A stretch of DNA of 54,031 nt from Chloroflexota bacterium (GTDB taxonomy: Bacteria; Chloroflexota; Dehalococcoidia; Lucifugimonadales; Lucifugimonadaceae). Below the pieces are notes generated by a model. The model was not told the origin of the DNA. It searched no databases and saw only the letters and a program-made list of their open reading frames with translations. The stretch is taken from NCBI GenBank assembly GCA_013204555.1, contig JABMNO010000004.1, forward strand, positions 1 to 54,031. Direction: 5' to 3'. The position numbers and the translations under genes were made by a program. Positions 17,042 to 25,488 of the stretch are shown piece after piece. The first letter of the stretch is position 1; every line of letters begins with the position of its first letter.

Positions 17042-17467
17042 ATCGGCCCCGATCACGCCCGACAAGTGACAAATAAAAACGGGGTCGCCAAATACGACCC
17101 ATTTTGAACTGGCGATCGTTGGCAATAAAACCGGTCCCTTTTATCTACTTCATTGCGGCTCCTGCAGAATCGCGGGAGTGCCAGGGTGGACTGTTCCACG
17201 GTCACCCAACACTTAGCATCCCGGCGACCCAAATCTGATCAGCTGCATATGACGACGATTCTGGCACCCTCACAGTCTCCAACATAGGTTCTAGTACTCA
17301 ACTTCGCTTATCATGGCCGACACAATTCCATCTGAGCGTGTGCCGCGGCGAATTTACGCATTCCATAGTTAGCCCCTCGAGCCTGTCCTAGAACTCGTTG
17401 CCAATGCTGATGCGGTGTGGTCGCGGCTCTGGTCGAATCAATAGGTCAGCGTTCGAGGAGAGCCATT
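17042..17467. other. Intergenic region with hairpin and a decayed kinase-gene 5' end
   Basis: No intact gene is seen. GGGTCG-ccaaata-CGACCC followed by ATTTT (17082-17105) looks like a small terminator. The 73 bases at 17285-17357 are a decayed copy of the kinase gene start, listed separately. GAGGAG at 17455-17460 is the ribosome-binding site of the next gene. Confidence 0.55.
17285..17357 (+). pseudogene. Remnant of the 5' end of a kinase-ATPase paralogue
   Basis: These 73 bases align without gaps to 19631-19703, the upstream sequence and first codons of the large kinase gene, with about 14 differences. The shared blocks include TACTCAACTTCG and TCTGAGCGTGTGC. An ATG at 17313 would read MADTIPSERVPRRIYAFHS and then stop. 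The matching encoded core is PSERVxRRI. Homology ends abruptly, so this is a truncated duplicate of the promoter/start region. Confidence 0.75.
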
Positions 17468-19111
17468 TTGACGCCAAATGTTGCCGCTACCGGGACACTT
17501 TCTGCTGACGACAATTTCAACGTTCAGTGGCAAAACCCCGAAGATGCAGATCTATGCTGGGTCTGGGATCCCGGCCACTTTCCGTTCCCATTCATGCCCC
17601 TGGCAATTGACTCCGGGGGCATGGGAGCTGCTGCCATTGCCAAATCCCAGGGAGTACCAAAGCAGAAACCCCGATTATCGCGATTCATCAACGGTTACTG
17701 GTACATAGGCCAGACTCCCGGAACTGGCCCTGGCACATTCCAAGCAGAGCCTTCAGAAGAGCGAAAAAAGCAGATCGCGGAGCAAGCGAAAGACCCGTGG
17801 GCCACATGGAAGAACGTCTGGGAGCCGGAGATTCGGAGCCTGTTGGATCCCATCAAGAGTAATGAGCTACAGTCGATTCCCTTCGCGGGAATTGCTGATG
17901 AGCTTGAAAGACTCTTAGCAGACTCAGCAAGTGGTTGGGGAGTCACGATGGCCGCAGCTCAAGTGCTGGGGGCCGTTTCCGGCCCGTTTATCCAGTTCTG
18001 TGTCACGCATTTGGGTGCTGAAGGTGAACTGTTGGCCTCAACCATGCTCAGCGGGTACTCCAACTACTCAACACAGTCTGAAGTGGCAATCTGGGAACTG
18101 GCCAGGCTGCTTGGCAAGACGCCCGATCCTGAGCGGGCGATTGCCGAGCTTGAGCGTAACCCGGAGTCAACCGACACGGAACCCGGCAAGCTTGCCAATC
18201 GGTTCCTGAACCACCATGGCTGGCGATCATCACTCTGGTCGGATATGGCGACCCCGGTCTGGCGCATTGATCCAACGCCGTTGTTCGAGCTATTGCGGAA
18301 TTACATCGACAAATTGCCAGAGGACCCTCGAGTGGCCACTCGCAGAGCTGCACAGCGGCGAAGACGGTTGGTCGACATAGTTCGCAGGGATCTGGGTGGC
18401 GAGGAACTTCAGCATTTCGACGAACTTCTCGAAACAGCCAGCATCTACGTACGACTCAGGGAAGCTCGCGCCTTCTGGCAGGTAGTCGCACTCGGAGTGC
18501 TGGGCGTCCCGTGCAGGGCCGCGGGAGCAAGGTTGGTTGAGGCCGGTGTGATCAAAGCAGTGGAGGACATCTATTACCTCCATTTAGACGACATCCGTGA
18601 AGCAACTTCCGAACCGGCTAGCGACAAGTGGATGAAGCTGGTTGCAGAGCGCAAATCAGCGTATGTGAAGTATCAAAGCGCGGTTCCACCACTCACCGTT
18701 GGAGCGCCGTACGAGGGTGATCTGCAAGAGTTGCACGAACGTCGTGGCAAGTTCAAAAGTGCCGATTCCCGCGACCCTTCTGACGCTGATGACCACATCA
18801 TCTACGGAACCGCCGCAAGCCGCGGCACAGTGCGCGGGACTGCTCGCATCATCTACTCGCTGAACGAGGCAGAGCGCCTGAAAGAAGGCGAAATCCTGAT
18901 CTGCCGCACGTCATCGCCACCGTGGACGCCACTGATCGCTCGCTCAGCAGGAGTCATCGCCGAAACCGGCGGCGTGCTGATGCACTGCGCAATCGTCACC
19001 AGGGAATACGCCATCCCGTGCGTAGTCGGCGTAGGCCCAATCGGCGACCGCATCAAAGACGGCGAAACGATCACGATAGATGGCGCGCAGGGCATTATCC
19101 GGGTTGAATGA
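17468..19111 (+). CDS. PEP-utilising enzyme with mobile phospho-His domain but no ATP-grasp domain
   Basis: This 547-aa protein ends in a swivelling PEP-utilising domain: VRGTARIIYSLNEAERLKEG, CRTSSPPWTPLIARSAG, then the phospho-acceptor His in ETGGVLMHCAIVTREYAIPCVVGV. The N-terminal 400 residues (DPGHFPFPFMPLAIDSGGMG, helical middle) resemble the linker part of PEP synthase-like and rifampicin phosphotransferase-like proteins. There is no ATP-grasp domain, so a separate ATP-binding partner would be needed, as in split phenylphosphate synthase. TTG at 17468 is chosen because GAGGAG lies seven bases upstream; the frame itself opens at 17417. The substrate is unknown. Confidence 0.75.
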   Translation: MTPNVAATGTLSADDNFNVQWQNPEDADLCWVWDPGHFPFPFMPLAIDSGGMGAAAIAKSQGVPKQKPRLSRFINGYWYIGQTPGTGPGTFQAEPSEERKKQIAEQAKDPWATWKNVWEPEIRSLLDPIKSNELQSIPFAGIADELERLLADSASGWGVTMAAAQVLGAVSGPFIQFCVTHLGAEGELLASTMLSGYSNYSTQSEVAIWELARLLGKTPDPERAIAELERNPESTDTEPGKLANRFLNHHGWRSSLWSDMATPVWRIDPTPLFELLRNYIDKLPEDPRVATRRAAQRRRRLVDIVRRDLGGEELQHFDELLETASIYVRLREARAFWQVVALGVLGVPCRAAGARLVEAGVIKAVEDIYYLHLDDIREATSEPASDKWMKLVAERKSAYVKYQSAVPPLTVGAPYEGDLQELHERRGKFKSADSRDPSDADDHIIYGTAASRGTVRGTARIIYSLNEAERLKEGEILICRTSSPPWTPLIARSAGVIAETGGVLMHCAIVTREYAIPCVVGVGPIGDRIKDGETITIDGAQGIIRVE

Positions 19112-19190
19112 TTCGCTTCTGTTTCGGTCGCCTAGTCCAGACATTGCAGGGGAGCGCCCCGGCGGTTGATTTAGTTTAGGAATCTTTTCT

Positions 19191-19328
19191 ATGCCTTCTG
19201 AACGCGTACAGCGGCGAATAGACACACTCCTCGATCAAGCCGAAGAGGCGGCGGAGGCGCGTGATTGGGCGAGCGCCGGTGATGCGGCTGACGCTGTGCT
19301 GGGGCAGCGAGAGATACTGAAGTCTTGA
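19191..19328 (+). pseudogene. Collapsed kinase-ATPase paralogue: first 36 codons fused to last nine
   Basis: The 45-codon frame reads MPSERVQRRIDTLLDQAEEA at its start and LGQREILKS at its end. The first part matches residues 6-25 of the 1291-aa kinase at 19656, and the last nine residues are identical to its C-terminus. The simplest explanation is an internal deletion of about 3.7 kb from a second full-length copy. Whether the tiny protein is made is unknown; no clear Shine-Dalgarno precedes the ATG. It is followed by the same 174-bp 3' region as the intact gene. Confidence 0.8.
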
Positions 19329-19471
19329 AGCGTCGGATTTTGACAGCAGTTTTGACAGCAACGCAGGTGAACTAACTCCAAACTGCTGTTGAACGAAAAC
19401 ACTCAGTTCAATCTAAAATCTGGACGAATCTGAATCGTTCTGAACCCATTTCACAAGTTTCCTAAACCGGG
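19298..19471. repeat. 174-bp direct repeat, copy 1 (kinase 3' end plus att-like core)
   Basis: This block aligns without gaps to 23501-23674, with about 15 differences by eye. It covers the last codons of the kinase family (GQREILKS), the tandem 12-mers TTTTGACAGCA(G/A) at 19338-19361, and ends exactly after CAAGTTTCCTAAACCGGG. The right boundary coincides with a tRNA fragment in this copy but not in the other. Confidence 0.85.
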
Positions 19472-19503
19472 TGGCGGAGGTTCGAGTCCTCCCGGGGGTG
19501 CCA
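19458..19503 (+). other. 3' half of a tRNA, probably tRNA-Arg(CCT): att-site-like remnant
   Basis: From the anticodon-loop-like TTTCCTAAACCG onward the sequence has the layout of a tRNA 3' half: a T-arm GGAGG-TTCGAGT-CCTCC, acceptor strand CGGGGGT, discriminator G and CCA (19501-19503). The bases upstream do not form the D-arm or the 5' acceptor strand, so it is not a functional tRNA. Tyrosine integrases often cross over in the anticodon loop of tRNA-Arg(CCT), leaving such halves at island ends. The matching core without the tRNA part is at 23657-23674. Confidence 0.65.
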
Positions 19504-19655
19504 CATAATCCCAGTTTAACGTGGCCGTTTCAAGGCTCTTCTTTGAGTGGGTGGTCGCTGTGGCAGCGGCTCGATTGACAGCAACCCAACTCCGAAACGC
19601 CGACTTCCTTCGCCGTCACTGAGTCCAAAATAGGATCTGGTACTCAACTTCGATT

Positions 19656-22600
19656 ATGATGCACGGCACTATGCCCTCTGAGCGTGTGCAGCGACGAATA
19701 GACAGTCTTCTGGATCAGGCCGAACAGGCCTCAGACGACCACAACTGGGACTTGGTCCTTGATCTCACCGCGGGCGTACTCAAAGTTGATCCTGAGAACG
19801 CTGATGCGCAAGCCTTTGCTGATATGGCTGAGGCCAGCATGCGTCGATCAGGCTCTATCCCGGAGGAGGTCCCATTAGACACACCCACCTCCACAGTAGA
19901 GGATGCACCCAGCTCATTCGCCAATGGCCGCTACGAGGTCAAGAGCCTGCTAGGCGAAGGCGGCAAAAAGAAGGTCTACCTCGCTCACGACACCACCTTG
20001 GACAGGGATGTCGCCTTTGGCCTCATCAAGGCTGAAGGCCTCGATGCCGGTTCACGTCAACGGATAATTCGCGAAGCGCAGGCCATGGCCCGACTTGGCG
20101 ATCACCCAAACCTTATGCCGATCTTTGATCTTGGCGATGAGAATGGTCAGCCGTTCATGGTTCAGCCGCTTATGGTCGGCGGCGATGTTGAGGCGCTGAT
20201 CGAAGCAGCGGAGGGCGGGCGTCTGTCGCTTGAAGACGCGTTGCGGATCACCACTGAGATCTTGCGAGGACTCGACTTCGCACACGCCAAGGGCATCATT
20301 CATCGCGACCTGAAACCGGGGAACGTGTGGCTCACCGATGATGGCACTGTTCGTATAGGGGATTTTGGCTTAGCACTCTCACTAGACCGCTCCCGCCTCA
20401 CGCAGGAAAAGATGATGGTCGGCACTGTGTCCTACATGCCGCCCGAACAGGCCACCGGTGGCGAGATCACGGCACAGGCTGACCTCTACTCGTTGGGCGC
20501 GATGCTGTACGAGATGGTTGCGGGTCGGGCGCCATTTCTTGGCGATGATGAGGTTGCGATTATTTCGCAGCATGTGAATACGCCGCCGGTTGCGCCTGCG
20601 TGGCATAACCCGGGAATTCCGGCGGTGCTGGATTCTTTGATTATGCGGTTGTTGAGTAAGAGTCCGGGGGAGCGGCCGGAGAGTGCGAGTGATGTGTTGG
20701 CTGCTATTGGAGCGATCGATTTAACGACCGCGCCCCCACCCCAGCCTTCTCCCAATGGGAGAGGGGTCCCGGGCGAAGCCGAACAGGCCACTGGTGGCTC
20801 GCTTGAGGGGATGGCTGGTGGGGTTTTTGTTGGGCGGCAGCGGGAGATGGATCAGCTGAAGGCTACGCTTGAGAATGCGCTGGCGGGCCATGGTGCGATG
20901 GTGGCGCTGGTTGGTGAGCCGGGGATTGGGAAGACTCGGACTTCGCTAGAGCTTGAGACTTACGCGGGGCTTCGGAACGCGCAGGTGCTGTGGGGTAGGT
21001 GCTATGAGGGTGGTGGTGCGCCGCCCTACTGGCCGTGGGTGCAGGCAATTCGGTCGTATATCGCGGGGCGTGAGCCGGATGATCTGAGACGTGAGATGGG
21101 ATCAACAGCGTCTGTGATCTCAGAGATTGTTGATGACGTGAAGGAGCGGCTGCCGGATGTGCAGGCTCCGGTTCGTCTTGAAGATCCTGAGTCGGCGCGG
21201 TTCCGGTTATTTGACTCGATCACTACGTTCCTGCGGAACGCCGGTCAGGTGCGCCCAATTATCTTGATTCTTGATGATCTGCACTGGGCTGATAAGCCAT
21301 CACTGTTGCTCCTGGAGTTTGTTGTGCGTGAGCTGGCATCGAGCCGGATTCTGGTGCTGGGGACTTATCGGGACATGGAGCTGAATCGGCGGCATCCGTT
21401 GTCGATGACGCTGGGTGATTTGACGCGTGAGCGGCTTTTTGAGCGGGTGATCTTGCGGGGACTCACGCGGGAGGACATCGCGCGGTTTATTGAGATTGCG
21501 GCGGGGATTGTTCCGCCACGCGGCTTGGTGGATGCGGTGCACACGCAGACGGAGGGCAACCCGCTGTTTGTTACGGAGACGGTGAGGTTGTTGATCCAGG
21601 AGGGTGACCTGCACTCGGAGAGCCTGGGTGAGCGGGATTCGTGGACGGTACGCATTCCGGAGGGCGTGCGGGAAGTGATTGGGCGTCGGTTGGACAGGCT
21701 GTCTGAGCGGTGTAACGAGATGCTCACCGTGGCCTCAATAGTGGGTCGTCGGTTCTCGCTCGATCAGATGAAGGTGCTGATGGAGGATTTGACGGAGGAT
21801 CGTCTGCTGGACACGCTTGATGAGGGGCTGGCGGCGCGGGTGATTGATGAACTTCCAGACAGGGTGGGCTGGTACGAATTTGCACATGCGATGTTCCAGG
21901 AGACGCTGGCGGAGGAGCTTTCGGCAACTCGAACTGTGCGGATGCATGCTCGGATCGCGGAGGCGTTGGAGTCGCTGTACGGCGATGAGGCGCATGCGCA
22001 TGCCGACGAGCTTGTGGCGCATTTCGCTGAAGCGGAGACGGTGCTTGGCACTGAGAAGCTGGTTGAGTACTCACAGTCGGCGGGAGATCAGGCTCTCAAC
22101 GCGTACGCCTACGAAGATGCCCACGCCATACTCAGCCGAGCCCTGGAAGCAATATCTGATGACGAAACGGATTCAGCGAAAGCAGCACTGCTATTTAGTT
22201 TTTTCAAGGCTGCCCACAACCTGGGTGATCCAATGGAAATTCAGTGGGAGGCGCTGGTTGAAGCCTTCAACTTCTATGACGCGTCAGGTGACGTTGAGCG
22301 GGCGCTGGAAGTTGCAGATCTAATACCACCTCCCTCGAATCGACTGACAGGGCATAGTCGGGTGACGGGTAGGGCCGTCGATCTTGCGCCTACCGACACC
22401 GTGGCGGAGGCGCGTGCACAAATCAGACACGGTTGGATTGTGGCCATTAGCGACGGAGATCTGGAGACGGCGACACCGCATATTGAGCGTGCTGAAGAGC
22501 TGGCCCGTTCACTTGCCGATACGGAGTCCGCCACGCTGATTCACCGCTTGCAAGTGGCCATCAACGGGAACTATTTGAAGTGGGAGGATTGTGCTAAGGC

Positions 22601-23531
22601 TGGCCGAGAATACCTCAGGGAGATCGAACAGAACGCTCCTAAAACTTGGGCCGGCGGGCTCATGATATTCGCCTGTCGGGGGATGACCACACTTGGTGAT
22701 TCAAAAACCTCAGAAACACTAGCGATGCTAGAGGTCACGACTGCTGAACGGACAAATGATCGTATCGGCATTGTGGCCGGTTTTAGTTCGCTATTCTCAG
22801 CCAGTCTGGTGACCGGAGACTGGACGAAAGCGAAGGACATGCTCGACCGAACTGCGGCTATCAGAGATGCCAGTTTTACCGCTCATCGATATCTGATTCT
22901 TGAAGCCCAAACCACTGGAAATTCGGAACGCATTGATGAGTTTGTGAGCCACATAGGTCTGGGCGACTACTCAGCCGTAGGCGGTTTATTAAACCAAGGA
23001 GCCATATATGTTGGTCTGTGGGCAGTAGCGGGAAGAATTCTTGACGATCAAGAACTCCTGGATCATGCAGGAGAATTTTCGCGAAAGGCGCTCGACGTCC
23101 AGCCTCCGCTCCCGCCATTGGCCCGGCAGCAACATCAAGTGTCAGTTTCGCTCGATATGATTTTGAATCGTGATGCAAGCCATGCCAAAGAACTCTATGA
23201 AGAACTGATGCCCTCTTCGGGAACAATGGTGATTTCTGACTCACTGTCTGGCGATCATCTACTGGGCTTGTTGGCCGACTTGTCAGGTGAATCAAATGTT
23301 GCCGTGGAACATTTTGAGGCGGCGATGGTGTTTTGCAGGGATGCGGGGTACCGGCCAGAGCTGGCGTGGACGATGGCTGATTACGCGGAGATGTTGAACA
23401 CGCGAAATGAAGCCGGGGATAGCGAGCGGGCCGGTGAGTTGCAGGATGAGGCAATTGGAATCGCGCAAGAGCTTGGGATGAAGCCGTTGCTGGAGCGATT
23501 GCTGGGGCAGCGAGAGATACTGAAGTCTTGA
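19656..23531 (+). CDS. Serine/threonine protein kinase fused to AAA ATPase and helical-repeat region
   Basis: A 1291-aa putative signalling protein. Residues about 10-60 form a TPR-like pair, and about 92-355 form a protein kinase with HRDLKPGN (Asp218), DFG (236-238) and PPEQAT. The beta-3 VAIK lysine is replaced (VAFG, Gly122), and the glycine-rich loop reads GEGGKKKVY, with Lys105 at the place used by WNK kinases. A Pro/Gly linker (about 360-371) is encoded by a dispersed repeat. A STAND-like ATPase follows (Walker A GEPGIGKT near 420, Walker B ILILDDLHWAD near 540), then about 600 residues of helical repeats. The architecture resembles PknK. The start may instead be Met6, as in the 19191 copy. 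Confidence 0.88.
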   Translation: MMHGTMPSERVQRRIDSLLDQAEQASDDHNWDLVLDLTAGVLKVDPENADAQAFADMAEASMRRSGSIPEEVPLDTPTSTVEDAPSSFANGRYEVKSLLGEGGKKKVYLAHDTTLDRDVAFGLIKAEGLDAGSRQRIIREAQAMARLGDHPNLMPIFDLGDENGQPFMVQPLMVGGDVEALIEAAEGGRLSLEDALRITTEILRGLDFAHAKGIIHRDLKPGNVWLTDDGTVRIGDFGLALSLDRSRLTQEKMMVGTVSYMPPEQATGGEITAQADLYSLGAMLYEMVAGRAPFLGDDEVAIISQHVNTPPVAPAWHNPGIPAVLDSLIMRLLSKSPGERPESASDVLAAIGAIDLTTAPPPQPSPNGRGVPGEAEQATGGSLEGMAGGVFVGRQREMDQLKATLENALAGHGAMVALVGEPGIGKTRTSLELETYAGLRNAQVLWGRCYEGGGAPPYWPWVQAIRSYIAGREPDDLRREMGSTASVISEIVDDVKERLPDVQAPVRLEDPESARFRLFDSITTFLRNAGQVRPIILILDDLHWADKPSLLLLEFVVRELASSRILVLGTYRDMELNRRHPLSMTLGDLTRERLFERVILRGLTREDIARFIEIAAGIVPPRGLVDAVHTQTEGNPLFVTETVRLLIQEGDLHSESLGERDSWTVRIPEGVREVIGRRLDRLSERCNEMLTVASIVGRRFSLDQMKVLMEDLTEDRLLDTLDEGLAARVIDELPDRVGWYEFAHAMFQETLAEELSATRTVRMHARIAEALESLYGDEAHAHADELVAHFAEAETVLGTEKLVEYSQSAGDQALNAYAYEDAHAILSRALEAISDDETDSAKAALLFSFFKAAHNLGDPMEIQWEALVEAFNFYDASGDVERALEVADLIPPPSNRLTGHSRVTGRAVDLAPTDTVAEARAQIRHGWIVAISDGDLETATPHIERAEELARSLADTESATLIHRLQVAINGNYLKWEDCAKAGREYLREIEQNAPKTWAGGLMIFACRGMTTLGDSKTSETLAMLEVTTAERTNDRIGIVAGFSSLFSASLVTGDWTKAKDMLDRTAAIRDASFTAHRYLILEAQTTGNSERIDEFVSHIGLGDYSAVGGLLNQGAIYVGLWAVAGRILDDQELLDHAGEFSRKALDVQPPLPPLARQQHQVSVSLDMILNRDASHAKELYEELMPSSGTMVISDSLSGDHLLGLLADLSGESNVAVEHFEAAMVFCRDAGYRPELAWTMADYAEMLNTRNEAGDSERAGELQDEAIGIAQELGMKPLLERLLGQREILKS
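20732..20770. repeat. Dispersed CTCTCCC/GGGAGAG repeat inside the kinase coding sequence
   Basis: GCGCCCCCACCCCAGCC followed by TTCTCCC-aat-GGGAGAGGGG is the same family as the intergenic copies at 512-610, 16071-16110 and 52057-52088. Here it keeps the reading frame and encodes PPPQPSPNGRG in the linker between the kinase and ATPase domains. Confidence 0.8.
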
Positions 23532-23674
23532 AGCGTCGGATTTTGACAGCAGTTTTGACAGCAACGCAGGTGAACTAACTCCAAACTGACGCTGAACGAA
23601 AACGCTCACTCCAATCTGAAATCTGTACGAACCTGAACCACTCTGAACCCGTTTAGCAAGTTTCCTAAACCGGG
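23501..23674. repeat. 174-bp direct repeat, copy 2
   Basis: This is the partner of 19298-19471. It begins in the last codons of the intact kinase gene and ends with CAAGTTTCCTAAACCGGG at 23657-23674. The tandem TTTTGACAGCA(G/A) 12-mers are at 23541-23564, and an inverted pair of the same 12-mers lies at 23852-23875. After the core, the sequence departs from copy 1. Confidence 0.85.
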
Positions 23675-23851
23675 AATCAATCCATCAAGCGATGGCTAAT
23701 CGGAGTGTCATGGTGTTTTGCAAGTAGTGAACAGCACTCCCTCCCCCGTCTCCACCCCAAACATCGCCTAGATCACCAGTGAGACGCTTACTTTAAAAGT
23801 TCTTGATACCGTCCCGTTAGGCCCACCAAGATCCTACTTAGTTAACCCCAA

Positions 23852-23912
23852 CTGCTGTCAAAACTGCTGTCAAAATAGAAAACGGCCAGGCCGATTTCTC
23901 GGTAACTGGCCG
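23852..23912 (-). terminator. Probable terminator of tRNA-Pro, adjoining inverted 12-mer pair
   Basis: On the minus strand, downstream of tRNA-Pro, CGGCCAG (23906-23912) pairs with CTGGCCG (23883-23889) and is followed by TTTTCTATTTT, a reasonable Rho-independent terminator. The T-run merges into two TTTTGACAGCAG units (23852-23875, minus strand) that are inverted relative to those at 23541-23564. Confidence 0.6.
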
Positions 23913-23930
23913 GTTTCTAATACAAAAAGA

Positions 23931-24008
23931 TGGTCGGGATGACAGGATTCGAACCTGTGACCTCCGGTCCCCCAGACCGGTGCGCTAACCAGACTGCGCT
24001 ACATCCCG
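23931..24008 (-). tRNA. tRNA-Pro (anticodon GGG)
   Basis: On the minus strand CGGGATG pairs with CATCCCG as the acceptor. The anticodon arm is CCGGT-CTGGGGG-ACCGG, anticodon GGG (proline, codon CCC). The T-arm is ACAGGTTCGAATCCTGT, the discriminator A, and CCA is encoded (23931-23933). It marks the right edge of the 16-24 kb mosaic region. Confidence 0.96.
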
Positions 24009-24399
24009 AGGTATCGAAATGTAACACATGGCGTGTGTGGAATCAGTGGTTGATTTCTTGCGGTTTGCGCGCAAGACCCCGGCCATAGACGGATTCTGCG
24101 CCCAGCGCTCGGCCCATTGTCATCCCGGAGCCGCTTCAGAATCCGGGATCTCAGCTTGGAGCGCTGGTGCCGACCGATCAACCCATGAGCGCCTGCAATT
24201 CAGCGTGGCGTATTTCGTCCGCGACATCATGGCGAGGGCCACCAAGCCAGGCCGAGAGCACTTGGGGCGTGGGCAATTCGTGAATTGCCGCTACGGGAGA
24301 GGGGGCGCAGGTGCCCTTCCATGGCCTCAGGATACCTGTCCGGCGGGACCATCTTGATGAGGCGGTTTCGAGGCCGCTGCCGGTGCTAAGATTTCGGGT
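24009..24399. other. Intergenic region with dispersed repeats upstream of prfA
   Basis: No gene is supported here. At 24116-24155 CATCCCGGA and TCCGGGATC flank CGCTTCAGAA, a familiar intergenic palindrome. At 24309-24337 lies the second copy of the 29-bp AGGTGCCCTTC...GGATACCT repeat (first copy 14838-14866). No convincing prfA promoter could be placed. Confidence 0.55.
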
Positions 24400-25488
24400 A
24401 TGAATTTAGCTATGCAGGAGAGCTTGAAGGCTATCGTTGCGCGCCATGCGGAACTGGAACGGATGATGGCCGATCCGGAGGTGTTCGCTGACCCTTCAGC
24501 CAGGCAGCGGATTGGGCGCGAATATTCTGATCTTCAGCGTGTGGTGGAGTTTTCCAACCAGCACACTGCGGCTTCGTCTGAACTCGATGACCTTCGAGAG
24601 ATGCTCGAGGGTGAGAACGACCCTGATGTGCTGGAGATGGCGAAAGAGGAGTCGGCTGAGCTTGAGTCTCGTCTGGAGGATATCCAGACCAATATCGAAC
24701 TGGCATTGATCCCGAAAGATGCTGCCGAGCATGCTGACGCGATAGTAGAAATCCGCGCCGGGGTGGGTGGCGATGAGGCGGGCCTGTTTGCGGCTGAGTT
24801 GCTGCGCATGTACCAGCGCTACGCCGAAGGTCGAAAGTGGAAGTTTGAGATTCAGAACACCAACGATACCGGCGTGGGGGGAATCAAAGAAGCTATTTTC
24901 CAGGTACAGGGTGACGGAGCTTTCAAGCGGCTAAAACTGGAGTCCGGCGTTCACCGCGTTCAGCGCGTACCGGTCACTGAGTCGCAGGGCAGGATCCACA
25001 CCTCTACCGCCACCGTGGCGGTGTTGCCCAAGGCCGATGAGATTGACGTTGAAGTTAAGGCGGAAGATATTCGCATCGACGTCTTCCACTCAGGTGGTGC
25101 CGGCGGTCAGAACGTCAACAAAGTCGCCACGGCCATTCGGATCACGCACAACCCCACCGGCGTTGTGGTGCAGGCGCAGAAAGAGCGATCGCAGAACCAG
25201 AACCGACAGGTTGCGATGGAGGAGCTACGCGCTCGGTTATGGGATCTTGAGTTGCGGAAGCAGCAGGATGAGATTAGCGCTGACCGAAAGGCCCAGGTCG
25301 GAACCGGTGACAGATCTGAGAAGATTCGTACGTACAACTTCCCGCAGGGACGCGTGACCGACCACCGAATTCACTTCACCAGCCACCAACTGGGGCAAAT
25401 TATGGAGGGGGAGCTGGATGAATTTATCGACGCCCTCATTCGTGAGGAGCAAGCGCTCAAACTCGCCGCTGTCACAGCAGCAAGCTAG
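24400..25488 (+). CDS. prfA: Peptide chain release factor 1
   Basis: The 362-aa factor recognises UAA and UAG stop codons. The stop-codon-reading PxT motif is PVT (in [10 protein letters not shown]), and the catalytic GGQ loop is [15 protein letters not shown]. Length and domain order (coiled N-terminal domain, then the PxT domain, then the GGQ domain) are normal. Its 3' end overlaps prmC, whose product methylates the GGQ glutamine, so the two are translationally linked. Confidence 0.97.
   Translation: MNLAMQESLKAIVARHAELERMMADPEVFADPSARQRIGREYSDLQRVVEFSNQHTAASSELDDLREMLEGENDPDVLEMAKEESAELESRLEDIQTNIELALIPKDAAEHADAIVEIRAGVGGDEAGLFAAELLRMYQRYAEGRKWKFEIQNTNDTGVGGIKEAIFQVQGDGAFKRLKLESGVHRVQRVPVTESQGRIHTSTATVAVLPKADEIDVEVKAEDIRIDVFHSGGAGGQNVNKVATAIRITHNPTGVVVQAQKERSQNQNRQVAMEELRARLWDLELRKQQDEISADRKAQVGTGDRSEKIRTYNFPQGRVTDHRIHFTSHQLGQIMEGELDEFIDALIREEQALKLAAVTAAS

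Noticed and set aside
19458..19503. A functional tRNA gene
   Set aside because: Only the 3' half is present. There is no D-arm or 5' acceptor strand upstream, and the anticodon stem does not pair on the 5' side.
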